Notes: generated by a model not told the origin, from the sequence alone. Positions 36,301 through 37,126 are shown, counted from the stretch's first letter. The stretch: 64,000 nucleotides of DNA from Nocardia abscessus NBRC 100374 (GCF_000308455.1 NZ_BAFP01000001.1:62001-126000); one strand, 5' to 3'. Numbers and translations are program-made.

Positions 36301-37126
36301 ATCCCCATGCGGTCACCCCGCCCGCCAAGCCACCGGCCATACCGCCCACGCCGCCGGCGGCGACGGTGCCCAGCACGCGCCCGCCCGCCCGGATCGCCGC
36401 GGGCGCGATGCGACGGCCGACCTCGACACCGACCAACCCACCCACGGCGCCGGCCGCCGCTCCGATCTTGACCTTCTGCCAATCCACCGTCTTTCGGGAA
36501 TCGTCCTGTCGACCGCGGGCGCGGTCGGCTTCGCCTTGTGCGATCTGAACCTTTTGCGCGGCATAGGGAACGCCGCCACCGACAGCTGTCCCGAAGAACA
36601 CACCTTTCGCCGCCAGCACCAGTCGTGGGTGCTCGGTGACGAACCGCGCGGCCTTTCCCAGCATGACCAGCACCAAGTCGCGCTTGGCGAGTTCCATCCC
36701 CACCTTCGCCTCGGCACGATCGGCGATCATCTTCGCGATACTGCCCGGCGGAGGCAGCGCCATATCGATGATCACCTGGGCCAGCAGCGCTCCCGCGATG
36801 CCGATGATGACGTACTGCTGGTACTCGATGGCCGTGGCGTTGTCGTACAACTGCTTGGCCATGGCGTTGTTGAACTCGATCTGGCTTTGGGTGTGGGCGA
36901 CGATCTTGCGGTACTGCTCCCGTATCTCCGCACCCGTCGCACCCTCGACCGCCTTCTCCAACTGCTCCAACGCCGCTCGCTGCCGGGCCAGCACCGGGAC
37001 CAGCCCGTTCGCCGCGTCCGACCAGGCATCGGCGCTGCGCCGCATCGCCTCCGGATCCCCCTCCGGGAAGTGCCCCAGCACCAGATCGGTCAGCCACTGG
37101 GGGAAATAGTCCGGAATCTGCACCAC
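6380..37126 (-). CDS. Giant (about 10,248 aa) multidomain polymorphic toxin-like protein with WXG100/CpnT-like N-terminus
   Basis: A single open frame of about 30.7 kb encodes a protein of about 1.1 MDa. Translation most likely starts at GTG 37126 (or GTG 37123), where TAGTG overlaps the stop of the 567-aa WXG gene. There is no Shine-Dalgarno, so coupling is expected. The product runs from a CpnT/WXG100-like domain through a Pro-rich linker to alternating blocks of helix-turn-helix modules and enzyme-like domains, ending in an APH-like kinase. The blocks are described as separate entries. I see no signal peptide, and the N-terminal domain together with the WXG partner suggests export through a type VII (ESX) system. 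Base composition is visibly less GC-rich than in the flanking housekeeping genes. Polymorphic toxin and 'lonely Cys'-type giants of actinomycetes are the nearest known relatives. The true function is unknown. Confidence 0.9.
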   Translation of the reverse strand: MVQIPDYFPQWLTDLVLGHFPEGDPEAMRRSADAWSDAANGLVPVLARQRAALEQLEKAVEGATGAEIREQYRKIVAHTQSQIEFNNAMAKQLYDNATAIEYQQYVIIGIAGALLAQVIIDMALPPPGSIAKMIADRAEAKVGMELAKRDLVLVMLGKAARFVTEHPRLVLAAKGVFFGTAVGGGVPYAAQKVQIAQGEADRARGRQDDSRKTVDWQKVKIGAAAGAVGGLVGVEVGRRIAPAAIRAGGRVLGTVAAGGVGGMAGGLAGGVTAWGLTGGELRGKDLAAMVWTGFGSGMAGSIGASVRAARAGAYTGTPENSGAPPDAAPMARISAPRDGQPPQTQTAAPEPTSTTSRMDPPSGRIPEPRLRDGSTGRPEDLTPDMMAEGDQIFRDLFDNAAGPERDALVAFMRGDGPGQSPEQGGGITPNAPDHPSGGPNSPSHPSSPASPGRRGGWPAWNMSEPAQGSVAVAAPPEAGPAAPTPSRQFQISEPQVRPEQRAIDVVAGETIGQPTSEILVGDDGSGAYVIEHGPAGEMRLVELGQAGGDTFQDAPNPRSTGETLDKPGPVREEQPVLDPDFDFARLEAEFAENPAPAGADTAAPSVHTPAKATDSAPSPLTAPENPVSPASTESASNAGTTPHAGNDMPTSGTATSVPSPKAEPAPNATAELRNSATQTNPSKAAPEATRSTPPPSRPEASGTTPHAGGPTPPPGPPRGVNPLSYAAPAALAGHAPDVYDPAAHANPPTTPSPAAGFLTTDPGETSQNAVTPPAPVAATGRPGTDDEPDADPEEFPTPPGTVVDDPREHNVQKDPREHSVWEDPREHNVQKKPSGDYVTIPGVSYPLEDEPPADAIPVIPRPPAFTPLPDDSVGLARTSQNPDNPDPASPRPPDVLNPLSDRHPAAPGTNLDAGLDKPPAAPVMPARYATEPSPDAPGAPQKPASPQLNPHSLEYNEDPSRLPAVGGLPPFQPAPQPKGKSERKRLVTRMGGDPDNKRRRPRKQPPPEPPQPPPSVRSDLEDSKPRQQENGRKQSKQAEEHSTVAVEGSFNRIRDGITAAYRQSEGVGELHPVSQALGRMAPADLLTLGELSPLVRRRVIDAARAAHEGKELTPLQSDSIRTFARLLPMEPLDSTGTLTDLELTELRLVAEDKSLREIGVLLGLKETTVRAHIGRIEHKLGAQDRVTAVVAALRRGILPHTQEENADPDHSTLPELTPREIEVLTLIADGKSSTQIATALGLSADTVNAHADRIGDKLGSGTRAGMVAVAVSTGILPRTVEATAPNAVAPELKAREIEVLALVAAGMTSAEIATELGLTQQTVESYASRTNRKLGVETRAASVAVAIRTGILPTGPIVTGGSGAAAGKADLAPREIEVLTYVAEGKDDNEIAAALGVTRQSAKTYVYNINQKLGTHHRAGMVAAALRVGLLPLTESSDSAAAHTPPKGGGAVPGRSRRTGPPHGAVDAYYDPDQDSALGLPARRDVTAGHVPSDVPRWAMGFNRNPDNGAEWGHTANPPGSRTQQPDDGTDITVERARELRHQLQDTVMSDWPVQNHAEAAEVMIAALLRATQGAAVIQVTNGGEGNDRWISVDVTDQSRETPARDEQSVASTDSGRAIELVERLSGTWGFELRANGERTRYFTLFAAPGQNDPSKVTPESAAELVLQRGEVQAGTSTARRMARELLERAGADDSLIDDVQLAVSELVGNVSLYAKQGGAEIRAWLLDDKLRVEVADASRGLPKWRPESDVEQDDNATPLTAVDRGAQDALLARFTLDDLDAADSDPLGERADGTHGRGSGIIAELATARGVDLARDGRPGKTVWMEVQLSRPPVADEVPRQQVTNPHVEDAARSSDSTADDPDSAAGQPDTGTTPPRPQHGDPAVLRSLRNQHGQNVFREVLDRLGVPASPVGRDVAPLVLLAQEINGIVFGFADSREWQVPEGTDVGEWLRGVAGEVVDRWRQLNSNQRKLILEALNARRRGADISLLQRGALDRLALPAPVERNVIAPEPDVEDADAAPVTPDPEATAAAVRLEAERRAAIAEVAADLGVGTDIVEMVLQGRSAVAEQAVAQVREAADRLGYWNQVTKPDVARAAGVSLTTVDKVLGNGRGTVDDHTRQLVLTAAAEIGYTGRITRAAVARAAGVGVSTVEKVLRDGPVLTSETANVVRDELRRRGLLQPPSDRGLPRAGQVAAEATAVEVAERAGVSPQKVYSVLRGEGSRDPETAARVLEEADAAGFRPQSGGAPELRAVTHAALRRATEDLPAEVAEYVTLRYLEGRSPEGTRAALGPDADIDQLHRSALSYLGAFFAAELSENVVVYGTVREATVADAAWLAGTTTDTAARALAGDEVNEEPANRVVEAAGRIGLLGDSTPGSEPNAATGLVFEKEPEPGIGLPGADVMQNRAARPKLADSPDHATLARVAQAADVDIATTHWVLLGGSGPGPDTVRQVLDSADGLGYPYRPQATGAPDRVDGQRPVTVPDVAQRAGVTDMEVQRVLGGAIVDPTITRRVWDAVSVLLPESAMPLHADKVAVPRGALERAIGRLPERLATYVTLRYLDGLTPAQATAAVGLAPQASQRIGQAAIRQLSDHLQDAIDVDLPRQSALRRVRIEDVAQAVGVSSIAVHRVLQGNEVLEPDIARRVWDAVGQLGFRQLRYASDPVPNDSDALTGLVFAPSATAGQSLSGRLPQTSSGPETTQRLEECIDHVSRSLWALGYDAQAPTTGNNNWRALEAAIKAGLEEEPTDDPMGSVIADIRDQHTKTDTAVILVDNGQEMHAYLVTDAADEIVVFDILTRDDETGTPGIRHHDNWTPSYLRVEAAFVARFESDNSKLKALTQPSGPTPQRAVPREGPITGPPADNTPENDRLGSPYGQGAPASYAELRDWATTLHVEDAQALLADMHARTKAHLAAFKDGDPPPTAEMIGTARALNALVWEQLRRFYENTHTGPIAVYPKLFDVARDLAARLAEAEHLYAAASDVFNVAGTLVENVTDYAETTFDDLGNEVNFLHSLPQHVGRMAHYMKRALDAVPWAEEGSFARDVEPSAAHHGPLSNAITQISSLMLYFEAIRENSGTDWSEHLDGYLVDRLETSFDSDLLHALRSLPLEAAAFANAQTGGDQAFAATAAPYLSHLTTAVEHYLTRSRDAAHAFELLHQGVEAFAATAARLPDSQPARDAAQTMQSLHEQMADLRERLQHYERAIMIRGRTSALLEDDPAFAEAFGRTLRELEAMAIRSDAPPAHPEQAAEDPRRPEDKPLVQQLLAAVDAELLELVREGVKAERDAALVDDTSDAVPPADKARFRRLDVMLGHLDGLRAVLGQAEVTVAPDRLRLLVHHYHAAAEWLAALQDANNATNGQVYPSLDEQKRLAAGAVARYRAAGEAVERIMAELLAAPSNSSPSFGFLGLLATVDLRVVQLVREGIRAEHDAVRDAHAGAESARAQQLRNVLDHLDDLVIAMQQTNTAVPRERLTLLVDHFNAAKEWLAALMDARNVADGQVYPDLPRKIQSATEAVNRYRAADVRVTQIQAELHATRRGDIESGRRGPAMESRAENESPPVRPAQEGPPQTDVPRERLDAYIKLGELQPGTPEHDRLATDLARLDALAHRWLTLELGVLVLEHQLAAPDLSPAAVADLTHRRDELRAEVDRAGRALAPRHTDPAALRGTPPQARADSIMQPEEARLAFQVVNDRYGRQVVTIPTGVRDGALIHSRGDLAQAVGDDNLHQLTSLTEVFDLVDQMPAKATAIVRLLYVANIDGVLVMTKDSGGPVIEINPAVARLRPIDRATGATRFDSFVRKAWVALFDENGVLIPPAESNPGDGIAPSTGPSTPNPTTRPPQRDPRIATPSASQQGGAPHPRLATPPVSAPEPAEGAKAHLPAPPQQVVWPTAPTDPPEPEEAAQPDLVGWPESGQAQPPGSPHPAGGDPDQPLGSPSWRDHYEVDLTSAAGVTDRGGQPALPEGDVGSVEQRSARERDPLTPTRFSAAGAADETTPADTSHDDRVPGSPDTAADDTVVESDEDAVDIPFYGLDRNGRYVEFTFDQVLIKPVLNPDGRLKGIVLPSRGRDYKIIHAWAAAAAAGGGYREFAQAWPASNVRTRQLGVAPGWWRDTQTEPAGWYDPENPLEPIIVVGHASGSGYTVVIKDPTTQRFQTVKVDGIIFGRLVEASEAFQTAYREHPGSPLLLISCSAAAPHGHAHRLMARYLQRQGIKADVWAPRDWVFTGANGVLGVRIEVADDGTLVPPFVVIRAARDAEHVIPAISTGASAQPAPKGYPSTRAGFLDADPGRVARADGAPLESAPFGGRTVPVDGPHVFHTPHQDVPGAGWSASRQIHGGVTVADIAHVVFHREPPDEDLQAALTEAGIPWSMASGYRSEPRELSNAAPSHRPDPHPTARPVPRHQGPVRPGETMEGPAVVEAVPSARLSVRATDPATEGSATPRVSVRPAAGPSSAVDDVMQGTIVVREIEGFGGDNPTSVGGLVTAVAPESGPNHLVLHAVEARGPAHGQLAKKVRSPWLISVETEGCTAQCNIRWRIHDDGRLHGFVSYSDPDVHNPHFDKIGRLIDAALLDRFPDRVIEVVYNFDAKAPQVVRNLGPGTAPEHPRAAETPWSSQKPPARAAAEPDSPRPGRPTPWQRTASAEPGVAPVEPEAASAPAARTQGVSEGASVDHSPDGEALTAVKAAAKAALDAAADGDKRQLKRLRRTIRQLGNPDYEQYLELRFLQGLTVADATATISGDRTADAVKSLRRRAVRALAEILPLTPPVLTEILDAAAPRTGLAEHASRFGWDKTLTLRLRATIQSGQLSEGRSLPTAMAFAEHLGISETPIGNAYRQLAHEGYVVIKAGGVGATVASRGKWPSAPESDAGWLVTAEELLEIFTATSSLQELDRAAESSEQMVSSALRQAILSNQLREGQLLPTTEQLSSYLPMSRGPVARAYLQLRIEGYLVTNPWKGTTTVAGPDRWPTTSTTNQPATDEAQAAQGVAFPASVPEKSSPPSAPIAPPRGHGLSDLDIKVLELAAQGRSRAQIAEGAGIDRKQVSYRLERIRVQLGVNGGRDEIVAVAKQRRIIGTSDDPQTPSAQRNASTTANLFTQSNAMLECLHFVVEILQALGHDTALSPDGNDARAMEAAVRAQLVEVDLPAPSTEQPGAPDPLASVFDDVQNKRDGIDTVALVVTDGHKNHAIVATNVEGTVLVFDSLVEGPQKIRTLETWKSLYTNVANAWVARFEYTSGLTPHAEPIPDNPERSLPEGPIEGPPSKFEPPLPVNPWPDEAAVAAVRDLPANTVHLNPELTLDFFPFYASDGLRTPEDVEAVAAAVGDMMRERGWRDRAGIEAASELVRVAGLNAMTYMETYSRSLQRSGVEWWDEQRALQDMKARLRLRMSTQADSRSLYVAFEVDQYRPERFPEIELFTWYAPLFSHAQVGAEVRGLLDSATVSGVEQWGEVWARFDEPRPDPIGDSVIEPQPQGDLAAKARIVRKLYDDHHIRFLGWEDSVITVQAVESVDRALRDRIAEYGGRFAIRYFRFDDEIEGFGLTQSFGTTTPDTKDYYVTVTLNRKIFTDPEFARAWAEQVSNHRWAQSAEDMIYQLTHHEFIHVVADEGNWALHDLAPPMLRAAYELYRELDLIPADVGFTEWLALLPHYALLSFSNPVTDTFDPIEGVAEGARAGAVESSLPLTHPARVLHWLTVTRDGSSPAEFLARWAQRQAFGDPDISLLLQDFRDVTGRDDIAIPSRLRPGDTRVDVLAVATGGQPQDFTDAGEIEARLRMWDESSGSRGDCVSVLVVAPGQDPHLLVRRASPDGTTRIELRNPVEGVLHANHVPSMGSPTPRGVQGMFFDESGAAITVPLGPGAEKEGNESEAIAEATADDRTAPQASAAEVESRHFDPHVDPAVAAGLAPERFRHPAGRRKFGIIPPDAHLAFHHNPENGRDWGDHEPGPRNRQTPNHTETPRATNPGKSPADSSDPAPAASAVQPSPSIRRALETAESEADEIVAEALYQARKLGVDTTTLHRKEPAEIEQAIEGLQQRQHRRFHAVLRRLVADDVLARVLADEEPSRMLRRHYEKLEPQIEAVRRYVFEVRRALSILAARDVLAAEGAKPFVDDDGKVIEGIGVAPGNRVVVASPFRNQQFLLDEQVPGFRKLAAQRGITIEYRHVLIDENGRLTVEPISGVHTEPEPEIHVYSDRAHTAWLNSLTDERSFAEKVQDAYESGELMRTLLKGDSGDRTMSESVWLVTYRNGYQLIEKTVRDVLQADAEELGARTLADVGARPPGLLRAAERVLLVEYVPGFDADSAMGPHAEDAWNYFFYTPSAMRLGLGDMLIRPWDRHEGKNWRLQSGFIVRPIDNSNAYQYNRPPEGFTLHYGATDYSGEIVWRQHHISRAELAADRRRIEASEREYNRLGRRWWYRVVLYTFAQIEKNAEDDSAQSRIEPAKAMELLEEIRDRLAAKLRLPGPYDARTQQEWRAAVEWLYKRTRRLDDTRFDTSAIRKDLWTLDKLVKLHLHQQLNEVSADKLDDKWVSDNEVGGTPPTLIDAYLDGLARRLADLEEGTRYPDPNGESDAEWQARFEREIRNTTSSVTLPDGALGTAADSLRSCIPYLVRLADAIGHDNTQPVPDDANTWLDLETGITAQLVEVAPQHIAAEPTADEFGPADPLRSIVDTVRDPDHPADAAAIVVDNGEDAHAYLVTTVDEDVFVIDSLIPSPGIRPYERWSPSYHHVEKAFVGYFTRENGALTPLHDPIPDHIDRSHPQRPITGAPRTPDHGSAENGKETAVARDRPAIDKNALPKVKAAFEAALVAADEDDNTKLEQLHAALRRVRNEDQRTVLELRYLRHLTFAEIGDETGGYRSENATKHLHHRGVQALAKILDEEADPETKRLTPAELLEVFAVTWTREESAPSGARGWRDTVVSKLRQAILSGRLAEGRTLPPASDLAAQLGTSSASAVAAAYQELAAEGYLVSRRKAGTRITSRDKWPVQASVAPAAIEVGVTNTGSLRHVVPSDVVTAEVVGNEHSSALNLRRCMDHALQASGQSGVSIPTGPNGEPQPPAALVVATVQTKHFTGVALGEAQAIRAIGLDAKRHVALRTDLMLRMTQPEERSRMRELMHTLPAVHWDQVHICAKENVLDLHSKLTGHQLRHNQVEVTFHPDTDDGTTGTFQAQLPVDARAAVDTVYQGRFRIQNGTVVTAITLRNGGDASEHADGPDGSGRSAPPEVIAGPRDTESGDSSPAEPRPQGGPVPEANGGGLARGDQPAAATAEPTPTDSEQVTTIGGRDADPDAVSALDLVSLTSTQLIELLRSGRITSVQLTQLCLHRIEALSALNAVIGINPRALEEAARADELRRTGAAHGPLLGVSVLIKGNIDIAGMPTTAGSAALADSYPATDATLVTQLCAAGAVILGHGNLTEFAFYLSSTLPPGYSSYGGQTLNPIDSSLIPGGSSSGSAVGVAAGLVPLAVGTQTTGSIVAPANWNSIVGLKPTVGAVSRTGVVPIATTRDTPGAISPDVTGAAMLLTALVGVDPQDPATAHNPLAGHDFTADLNPAALRGARIGVMTLGIPSEDSAQRPLWEAALNTLEAQGATLITVDLDTSHSFNGSDPDWSSVFSYEFKRDLNTYLSRLPPNAPIKNLAGIIAYNKAHAEKALKYGQDRALAAQAMDLDANSIDTAKYHADLQLDLAESKTRIDAVMAEHDLTALVSAYDYGTIMGDKAGYPAILVPAGRTPADPDHPAGEHVNLSFRAAAWSEPTLIGYAYAFEQAHAVQRPRPQFADQLYLQATAENKETTVATEGVTDSDDRQPSATVDGEADAGRVPAVAGGPAAPMRRPAAARRVGLIGGVPDLARRGQVPGFGAEAGFGLDGPERKKWDNEGAVPPPRGQRFDFGMLHAVDPNVGLDGHAFRRPGREHTDSAVHETESGTAGSAGQSGAYAATSNGIRITPAGLIVPADPTRSLIVPDVHVLPADPSLEELMERLRPWKEIFWYFWEFPLPREGELSGRKWIESSERKAWMRRRAIRRTPLYAGVDAAVRWTLGAERLLKAPHATSGPATLQQRRVIPGRGEIDAEKKRTMRVDARVRESNRADVEEMTPFEKFWRGVSGDELPQTKQIRQGDMAYVGGRLLRAEGHNLMVAGRYAEGYNLMVADRDPVLTPEEYALWLMFSHDALWTVHYPGCRELEPQSPEFLLTRYLTVAIFDKIASKPLEVQYLDDVVRPYLRRQGVAAGRVLLHELSHHLPESCRSTVEQLGMWVLRGLGRKMGAEVEEHLDNCAACRNSAAALPVVDSRPGGRNLIVPPGPAGDGSTANLPAPKHPTAPEPRDHEPETPAAERGEAVDTSPEATQRIGALQARMAEMNGITVRRHREDEAVSADRLNRAYNKIEAELDRLRATGKVIDDVPVVAGPDHQLAMDAVFHPQRAYERAYRDAMSGLLGYPLVRATAAPAEAQDRLAEIRRSIDRAAELAADAGRAEEVGEIEVLVTIFEWTEQADAGGRLILPENEQAEQRGAAAPERTAGQLLDSAGSDTGTATENAAANSMPAGHVRPEHDSIESRRERARHGGHRAALPDETVQAVPEPDETADLGRVANLYAARMPDGRTVHFRLLGHPYGYPVLLSPGTPVGIDGPLPDHRQLYDRGFTVIVVERPGYGDSDPLPGRTVADCARDIIHIATELFAFDRYSVLGRSGGGSVAIAVGALDPDHVDRVVSLVGTAPRLDDMGEWMAGMAEANQRIYARPDTEAMAATLTLMAENIARDGEWLLRYNQDAFTTMDHMWVGTHRDELARGYQRALRNYLQAWADDAIQLTGHWGIRFDQYRVPVDIVHGAADQFSPVDHSRNNARLIPTSKLYLFRGVSHMMGMDALPVIASHFRVERDAWANKAFRRDEQRIQAIRRAESDPLPFPKWMYWARDRWDSVPDYELDLPPQRARGMDGLGFDPIYPVADPFSRVPRGVPRGAFAHAVDPNLREDGAFAATAHTPAPTVAVQSGDKVLPLEDPNTTPRAGSLPAPLIDSGDVANDPRTSRQAPALGPGTHAPLDPAAVLDLPPHRARGLDGLGFGPPPAVADPFGGVPRGVPDGVVAHAANPSDPDGGAFGGRRSEAERIASAALSTFRVEATFVNLQNWAARLSDDNLHHLLVGFTRTVTEQIAAIHRGKPPLVTDSVIDPARLLGAIVTEATLRFGDNVPTTAPTTYRELFAIGSWLRANRRTVADLHAAMTAVLDAAFAVTRTSTEGRWSVAAAHHTVPAHIAEIARYIEEAGQHGIWPEEGSFPPDAALTTEHVPLVESFRRSGVRANATARMVTDWAVVLDALLRQRSSELFSPRYAAIFESLPIHAAALDRARTGSDRLFAATVATALPDLLDAAFYLLPTSNSAAGLDYLSQVDGLLAEATTRFTDSSAIYALQDVADKIHRLYEDIMVADSRRSPEIRSRRIHETLSDYFSIGSDSAITDSFSWGVRALWGLGSQQPGIDYAPLRDRLDADLPRDWNTTDDERALVATAMDLLRNVRGSEADIRSLLRQNDLFEDTFDSVGANMRWWYRLGRWTSGTVTIGSLLAGATDFSVSQMQLAVLRQYPHIIGAAPGIEYRARDLANRLSLARDLESSRVAPERREALDALRDHLAEVRRDAHRLAIPGSSPPPVLLVSYDPVAEGGTGRAVISIGEADSATFMAFNVIGPDTRVADLSHWSERACQQYEKAQQHAPRGDRVAIMFTVGLPREIDAPSHTAEPDTTAMDSVVEARDIAGDLVARELITYDATRELALDGSDEMWNRMVRLATVIGHGDGIGVLRSAADTLHLSRAVDQIVLVPGSADDRLPTASQLDIGTEHVYTLNPHRDRNGDPDTIGLIMVGRGSDIESAPDTSSRSSAPLIETPTTVRDLSQLLPAHEYRPLEGIRGWTMTRDEGLTVYRAAQPLLHDALSGTYNTTVILEDLGLVLRIGQPDNGSYDPRFGPEHETLPVISQYVRNAPQLLKVITGRMPDGRFIDESTPILIERLARGDNLAETFRRADRRTIRSHQSLILRTFANVHEQLRAMPEDHPLLDRLTPPGVARGDTGGWYLNHIDWYTVNFYRQHYGRFGHLFDEFGLLRESPFEPLIDDARSMRESRHHVLHADPNEGNFLISNELRVTLLDWELSVTGPSAYDWARLSHLIPGIEVPRELGGPDMVKFARLEKFKRVMNDTVKLAPLAATGLLTPREIEFINTEFSEAVIQVRQLSGHTKLLPPRAELEILRSWRP
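6410..7470 (-). other. Giant protein: C-terminal aminoglycoside-phosphotransferase (APH)-like kinase domain
   Basis: The last 350 residues form an APH/choline-kinase-like fold. The Brenner motif is HADPNEGN (His10123, Asp10125, Asn10130) and the metal-binding Asp10143 lies in LLDWELSVTGPSAYDWARL. The N-lobe strand TTVILEDLGLVLRIGQ precedes it. As the C-terminal module it is the best candidate for the terminal effector. A target, protein or small molecule, cannot be told. Confidence 0.8.
7560..8200 (-). other. Giant protein: DUF1023-like hydrolase domain lacking the nucleophile
   Basis: PVLLVSYDPVAEGGTGRAVI and the following strand order resemble the DUF1023 alpha/beta hydrolase family common next to WXG proteins. 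The usual nucleophile elbow GHSYGS is VIGHGDGIGV here, so the catalytic Ser is replaced. A large helical region of unknown function (about 8250-9780) precedes it. Confidence 0.5.
9820..10340 (-). repeat. Direct repeat of about 150 bp in giant gene (9820-9975 and 10193-10340)
   Basis: Two copies encode linkers of the form LDLPPQRARGMDGLGF, then VPRGVP and an AHA-containing tail (FAHAVDPN or VAHAANPS) ending in GAF. Related shorter forms occur elsewhere in the chain, such as HAVDPNVGLDGHAF near 13400, AFHHNPENGRDWG near 19300 and GFNRNPDNGAEWG near 32600. They appear to be a recurring linker module between toxin blocks. Confidence 0.75.
10480..11370 (-). other. Giant protein: alpha/beta hydrolase domain
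   Basis: The fold order and a full triad are visible: Ser8696 in VLGRSGGGSVAIAVG, Asp8838 in HGAADQFSPVD and His8866 in GVSHMMGMD. The oxyanion segment LLSPGTPVG and VIVVERPGYGDSDP are also typical. It resembles small-molecule hydrolases. Its substrate is unknown. Confidence 0.8.
12240..13200 (-). other. Giant protein: HELSH site and zf-HC2-like Cys/His motif
   Basis: HELSH (residues 8242-8246, in RVLLHELSHHLPESC) is an HExxH motif. About 35 residues further on, EEHLDNCAACR has the HxxxCxxC pattern of anti-sigma zinc fingers. The two could form one zinc domain of anti-sigma type or a zincin. A short internal repeat (EGHNLMVAGR / EGYNLMVADR) lies upstream, near 12650-12710. Confidence 0.45.
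13760..15240 (-). other. Giant protein: complete amidase-signature (GatA/FAAH-like) enzyme domain
   Basis: About 490 residues read as a full amidase. The Ser-cisSer-Lys triad is Lys7377 in VLIKGNIDIAG, cis-Ser7457 in PGGSSSGSAVGVAAG and nucleophile Ser7481 in TQTTGSIVAP. The 24-residue spacing between the two serines is the same as in FAAH (Ser217/Ser241). The C-terminal NLSFRAAAWSEPTLIGYAYA also fits the family. The usual DTGGSIR is QTTGSIV here, with the nucleophile retained. This looks like an active C-N hydrolase carried within the toxin chain. Confidence 0.85.
15990..16690 (-). other. Giant protein: sigma4-like and GntR-type modules followed by a stub of a fourth papain-like domain
   Basis: A sigma-region-4-like unit (ALRRVRNEDQRTVLELRYLR, about 16460-16690) precedes a GntR winged helix (VVSKLRQAILSGRLAEGRTL, about 16150-16370). 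About 50 residues later SALNLRRCMDHAL (Cys7039) matches the start of the papain-like domains, but no HAYLV or VFDS segment follows. The sequence continues into a different, unrecognised domain up to about 15500. Confidence 0.6.
16850..17325 (-). other. Giant protein: papain-like toxin domain 3
   Basis: The triad is Cys6611 in DSLRSCIPYLVRLADAIGHD, His6699 in DAHAYLVT and Asp6714 in VFVIDSLI. It ends with PITGAP. Unlike copies 1 and 2 it follows the kinase-like domain rather than a helix-turn-helix block. Confidence 0.75.
17880..19170 (-). other. Giant protein: PI3/4-kinase-like or HipA-like phosphotransferase domain
   Basis: The order of motifs fits a kinase fold. A Gly-containing SGDRTMSESVWLVTYRNG is followed by Lys in QLIEKTV and a hinge-like VLLVEYVPGF. 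The catalytic loop is IRPWDRHEGKNW with Asp6341, and the metal-binding Asp6360 lies in VRPIDNSNAY. DxHxxN followed by IDNS is typical of PI3/4-kinase-related enzymes. Its substrate cannot be told. Confidence 0.55.
19880..21290 (-). other. Giant protein: zincin-like domain with HEFIH
   Basis: HEFIH at residues 5604-5608, in LTHHEFIHVVADE, is a complete HExxH zinc site set in a domain of several hundred residues. A Glu-rich stretch downstream could provide the third ligand, but I cannot assign it. Zincin domains are common effectors in secreted polymorphic proteins. Confidence 0.6.
21370..21830 (-). other. Giant protein: papain-like toxin domain 2
   Basis: The triad is Cys5111 in AMLECLHFVVEILQALGHDT, His5193 in KNHAIVAT and Asp5208 in VLVFDSLV. 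The His-Asp distance is 15 residues, as in copies 1 and 3. The domain closes with PIEGPP. Sequence divergence from copy 1 is high outside the catalytic segments. Confidence 0.75.
21880..23090 (-). other. Giant protein: sigma4-like, two GntR-type and one LuxR-type helix-turn-helix modules
   Basis: In order, the block contains a sigma-region-4-like unit (LRRTIRQLGNPDYEQYLELR), then two GntR winged-helix units (LRATIQSGQLSEGRSLPTAM and LRQAILSNQLREGQLLPTTE, each ending in an EGYxV wing). A LuxR unit follows (LSDLDIKVLELAAQGRSRAQ). No effector-binding domain accompanies the GntR units. The block ends about 28 residues before papain-like domain 2. Confidence 0.8.
24235..25040 (-). other. Giant protein: caspase/C80-like His-Cys domain
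   Basis: His4141 sits in IIVVGHASGSGYTVV and Cys4196 in LLLISCSAAAPHGHAH, 55 residues apart, each at the end of a hydrophobic strand. This is the dyad layout of clan CD peptidases such as caspases, CHAT and the C80 autoproteases of large toxins. A role in self-processing of the giant chain is possible but inferred. Confidence 0.55.
25930..28500 (-). other. Giant protein: long helical region with a two-copy repeat of about 130 residues
   Basis: The segment is almost entirely predicted-helical in composition, with no enzyme motif that I recognise. At about 26935-27340 and 26510-26910 two copies of one unit share LVREGxxAExDA, a HLDxL segment, an HxxAAxEWLAAL segment and NGQVYPSL/DGQVYPDL. They could form coiled-coil spacers or bind other proteins. 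Confidence 0.6.
28580..29030 (-). other. Giant protein: papain-like toxin (glutamine deamidase type) domain 1
   Basis: The Cys-His-Asp triad is readable: Cys2710 in RLEECIDHVSRSLWALGYDA, His2783 in EMHAYLVT and Asp2798 in IVVFDILT. This is the arrangement of the toxin glutamine deamidase / Tox-PL family. The domain closes with a PITGPP tail. All three residues are intact, so activity is possible. Confidence 0.75.
29140..31012 (-). other. Giant protein: array of eight LacI-type helix-turn-helix and two sigma-region-4-like modules (about residues 2040-2662)
   Basis: Eight units of about 45 residues follow the LacI headpiece pattern. Examples are VTKPDVARAAGVSLTTVDKVL, ITRAAVARAAGVGVSTVEKVL, VTVPDVAQRAGVTDMEVQRVL and VRIEDVAQAVGVSSIAVHRVL, each ending in a helix like the LacI DAAxxLGY segment. 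Two units (about 30200-30365 and 29335-29510) instead resemble sigma-70 region 4, with LPAEVAEYVTLRYLEGRSPE and LPERLATYVTLRYLDGLTPA. No LacI ligand-binding domain is present. The order is four LacI, sigma4, three LacI, sigma4, one LacI. Confidence 0.8.
31630..32535 (-). other. Giant protein: two RsbW-like histidine-kinase-type ATPase folds
   Basis: The first unit (about 32165-32535) is degenerate. The second (about 31630-32140) keeps the main GHKL features of anti-sigma kinases: an N-box-like ELVGNVSLYA, a G1-like DASRGLP and a G2-like GRGSGIIAELA. Such HATPase_c_2 domains act as anti-sigma factors in actinomycetes. In the second copy the nucleotide-binding Asn is preserved, so ATP binding is possible. 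Confidence 0.7.
32830..33720 (-). other. Giant protein: four tandem LuxR (GerE)-type helix-turn-helix domains (about residues 1137-1434)
   Basis: Four consecutive units of about 60-65 residues each carry the LuxR/NarL C-terminal pattern. Their cores read LTDLELTELRLVAEDKSL, LTPREIEVLTLIADGKSS, LKAREIEVLALVAAGMTS and LAPREIEVLTYVAEGKDD. Each is followed by an EIxxxLGL turn, a TVxxHxxRIxxKLG recognition helix and a closing helix that ends in GIL or GLL. They are separated by linkers of roughly 15 residues. No receiver domain precedes them. DNA binding is plausible from the motif but unproven, and recognition helices differ between copies. Confidence 0.85.
33915..36185 (-). other. Giant protein: Pro-rich disordered linker (about residues 314-1070)
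   Basis: About 750 residues are dominated by Pro, Ala, Ser, Thr and Asp with no recognisable fold. This is the type of flexible region that follows the secretion domain in polymorphic toxins. It ends in a basic stretch (KRRRPRKQPPP) just before the first helix-turn-helix block. Confidence 0.8.
34637..34714 (-). repeat. Three tandem 27-bp units encoding DPREHNVQK-type repeats
   Basis: Three adjacent 27-bp copies encode DPREHNVQK, DPREHSVWE and DPREHNVQK within the Pro-rich linker. The first and third encode the same peptide. Copy number could change by slippage without breaking the frame. Confidence 0.9.
36186..37126 (-). other. Giant protein: CpnT/WXG100-like N-terminal domain (residues 1-313)
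   Basis: The chain begins VVQIPDYFPQWLTDLVLG. Long helices follow (DAWSDAANGL, QSQIEFNNAMAKQLYDN), then a hydrophobic Ala/Gly-rich part (YVIIGIAGALLAQVIID, GAAAGAVGGLVGVEVG). This is the arrangement of the N-terminal domain of CpnT-type actinobacterial toxins, which directs secretion and membrane interaction in M. tuberculosis. Confidence 0.8.
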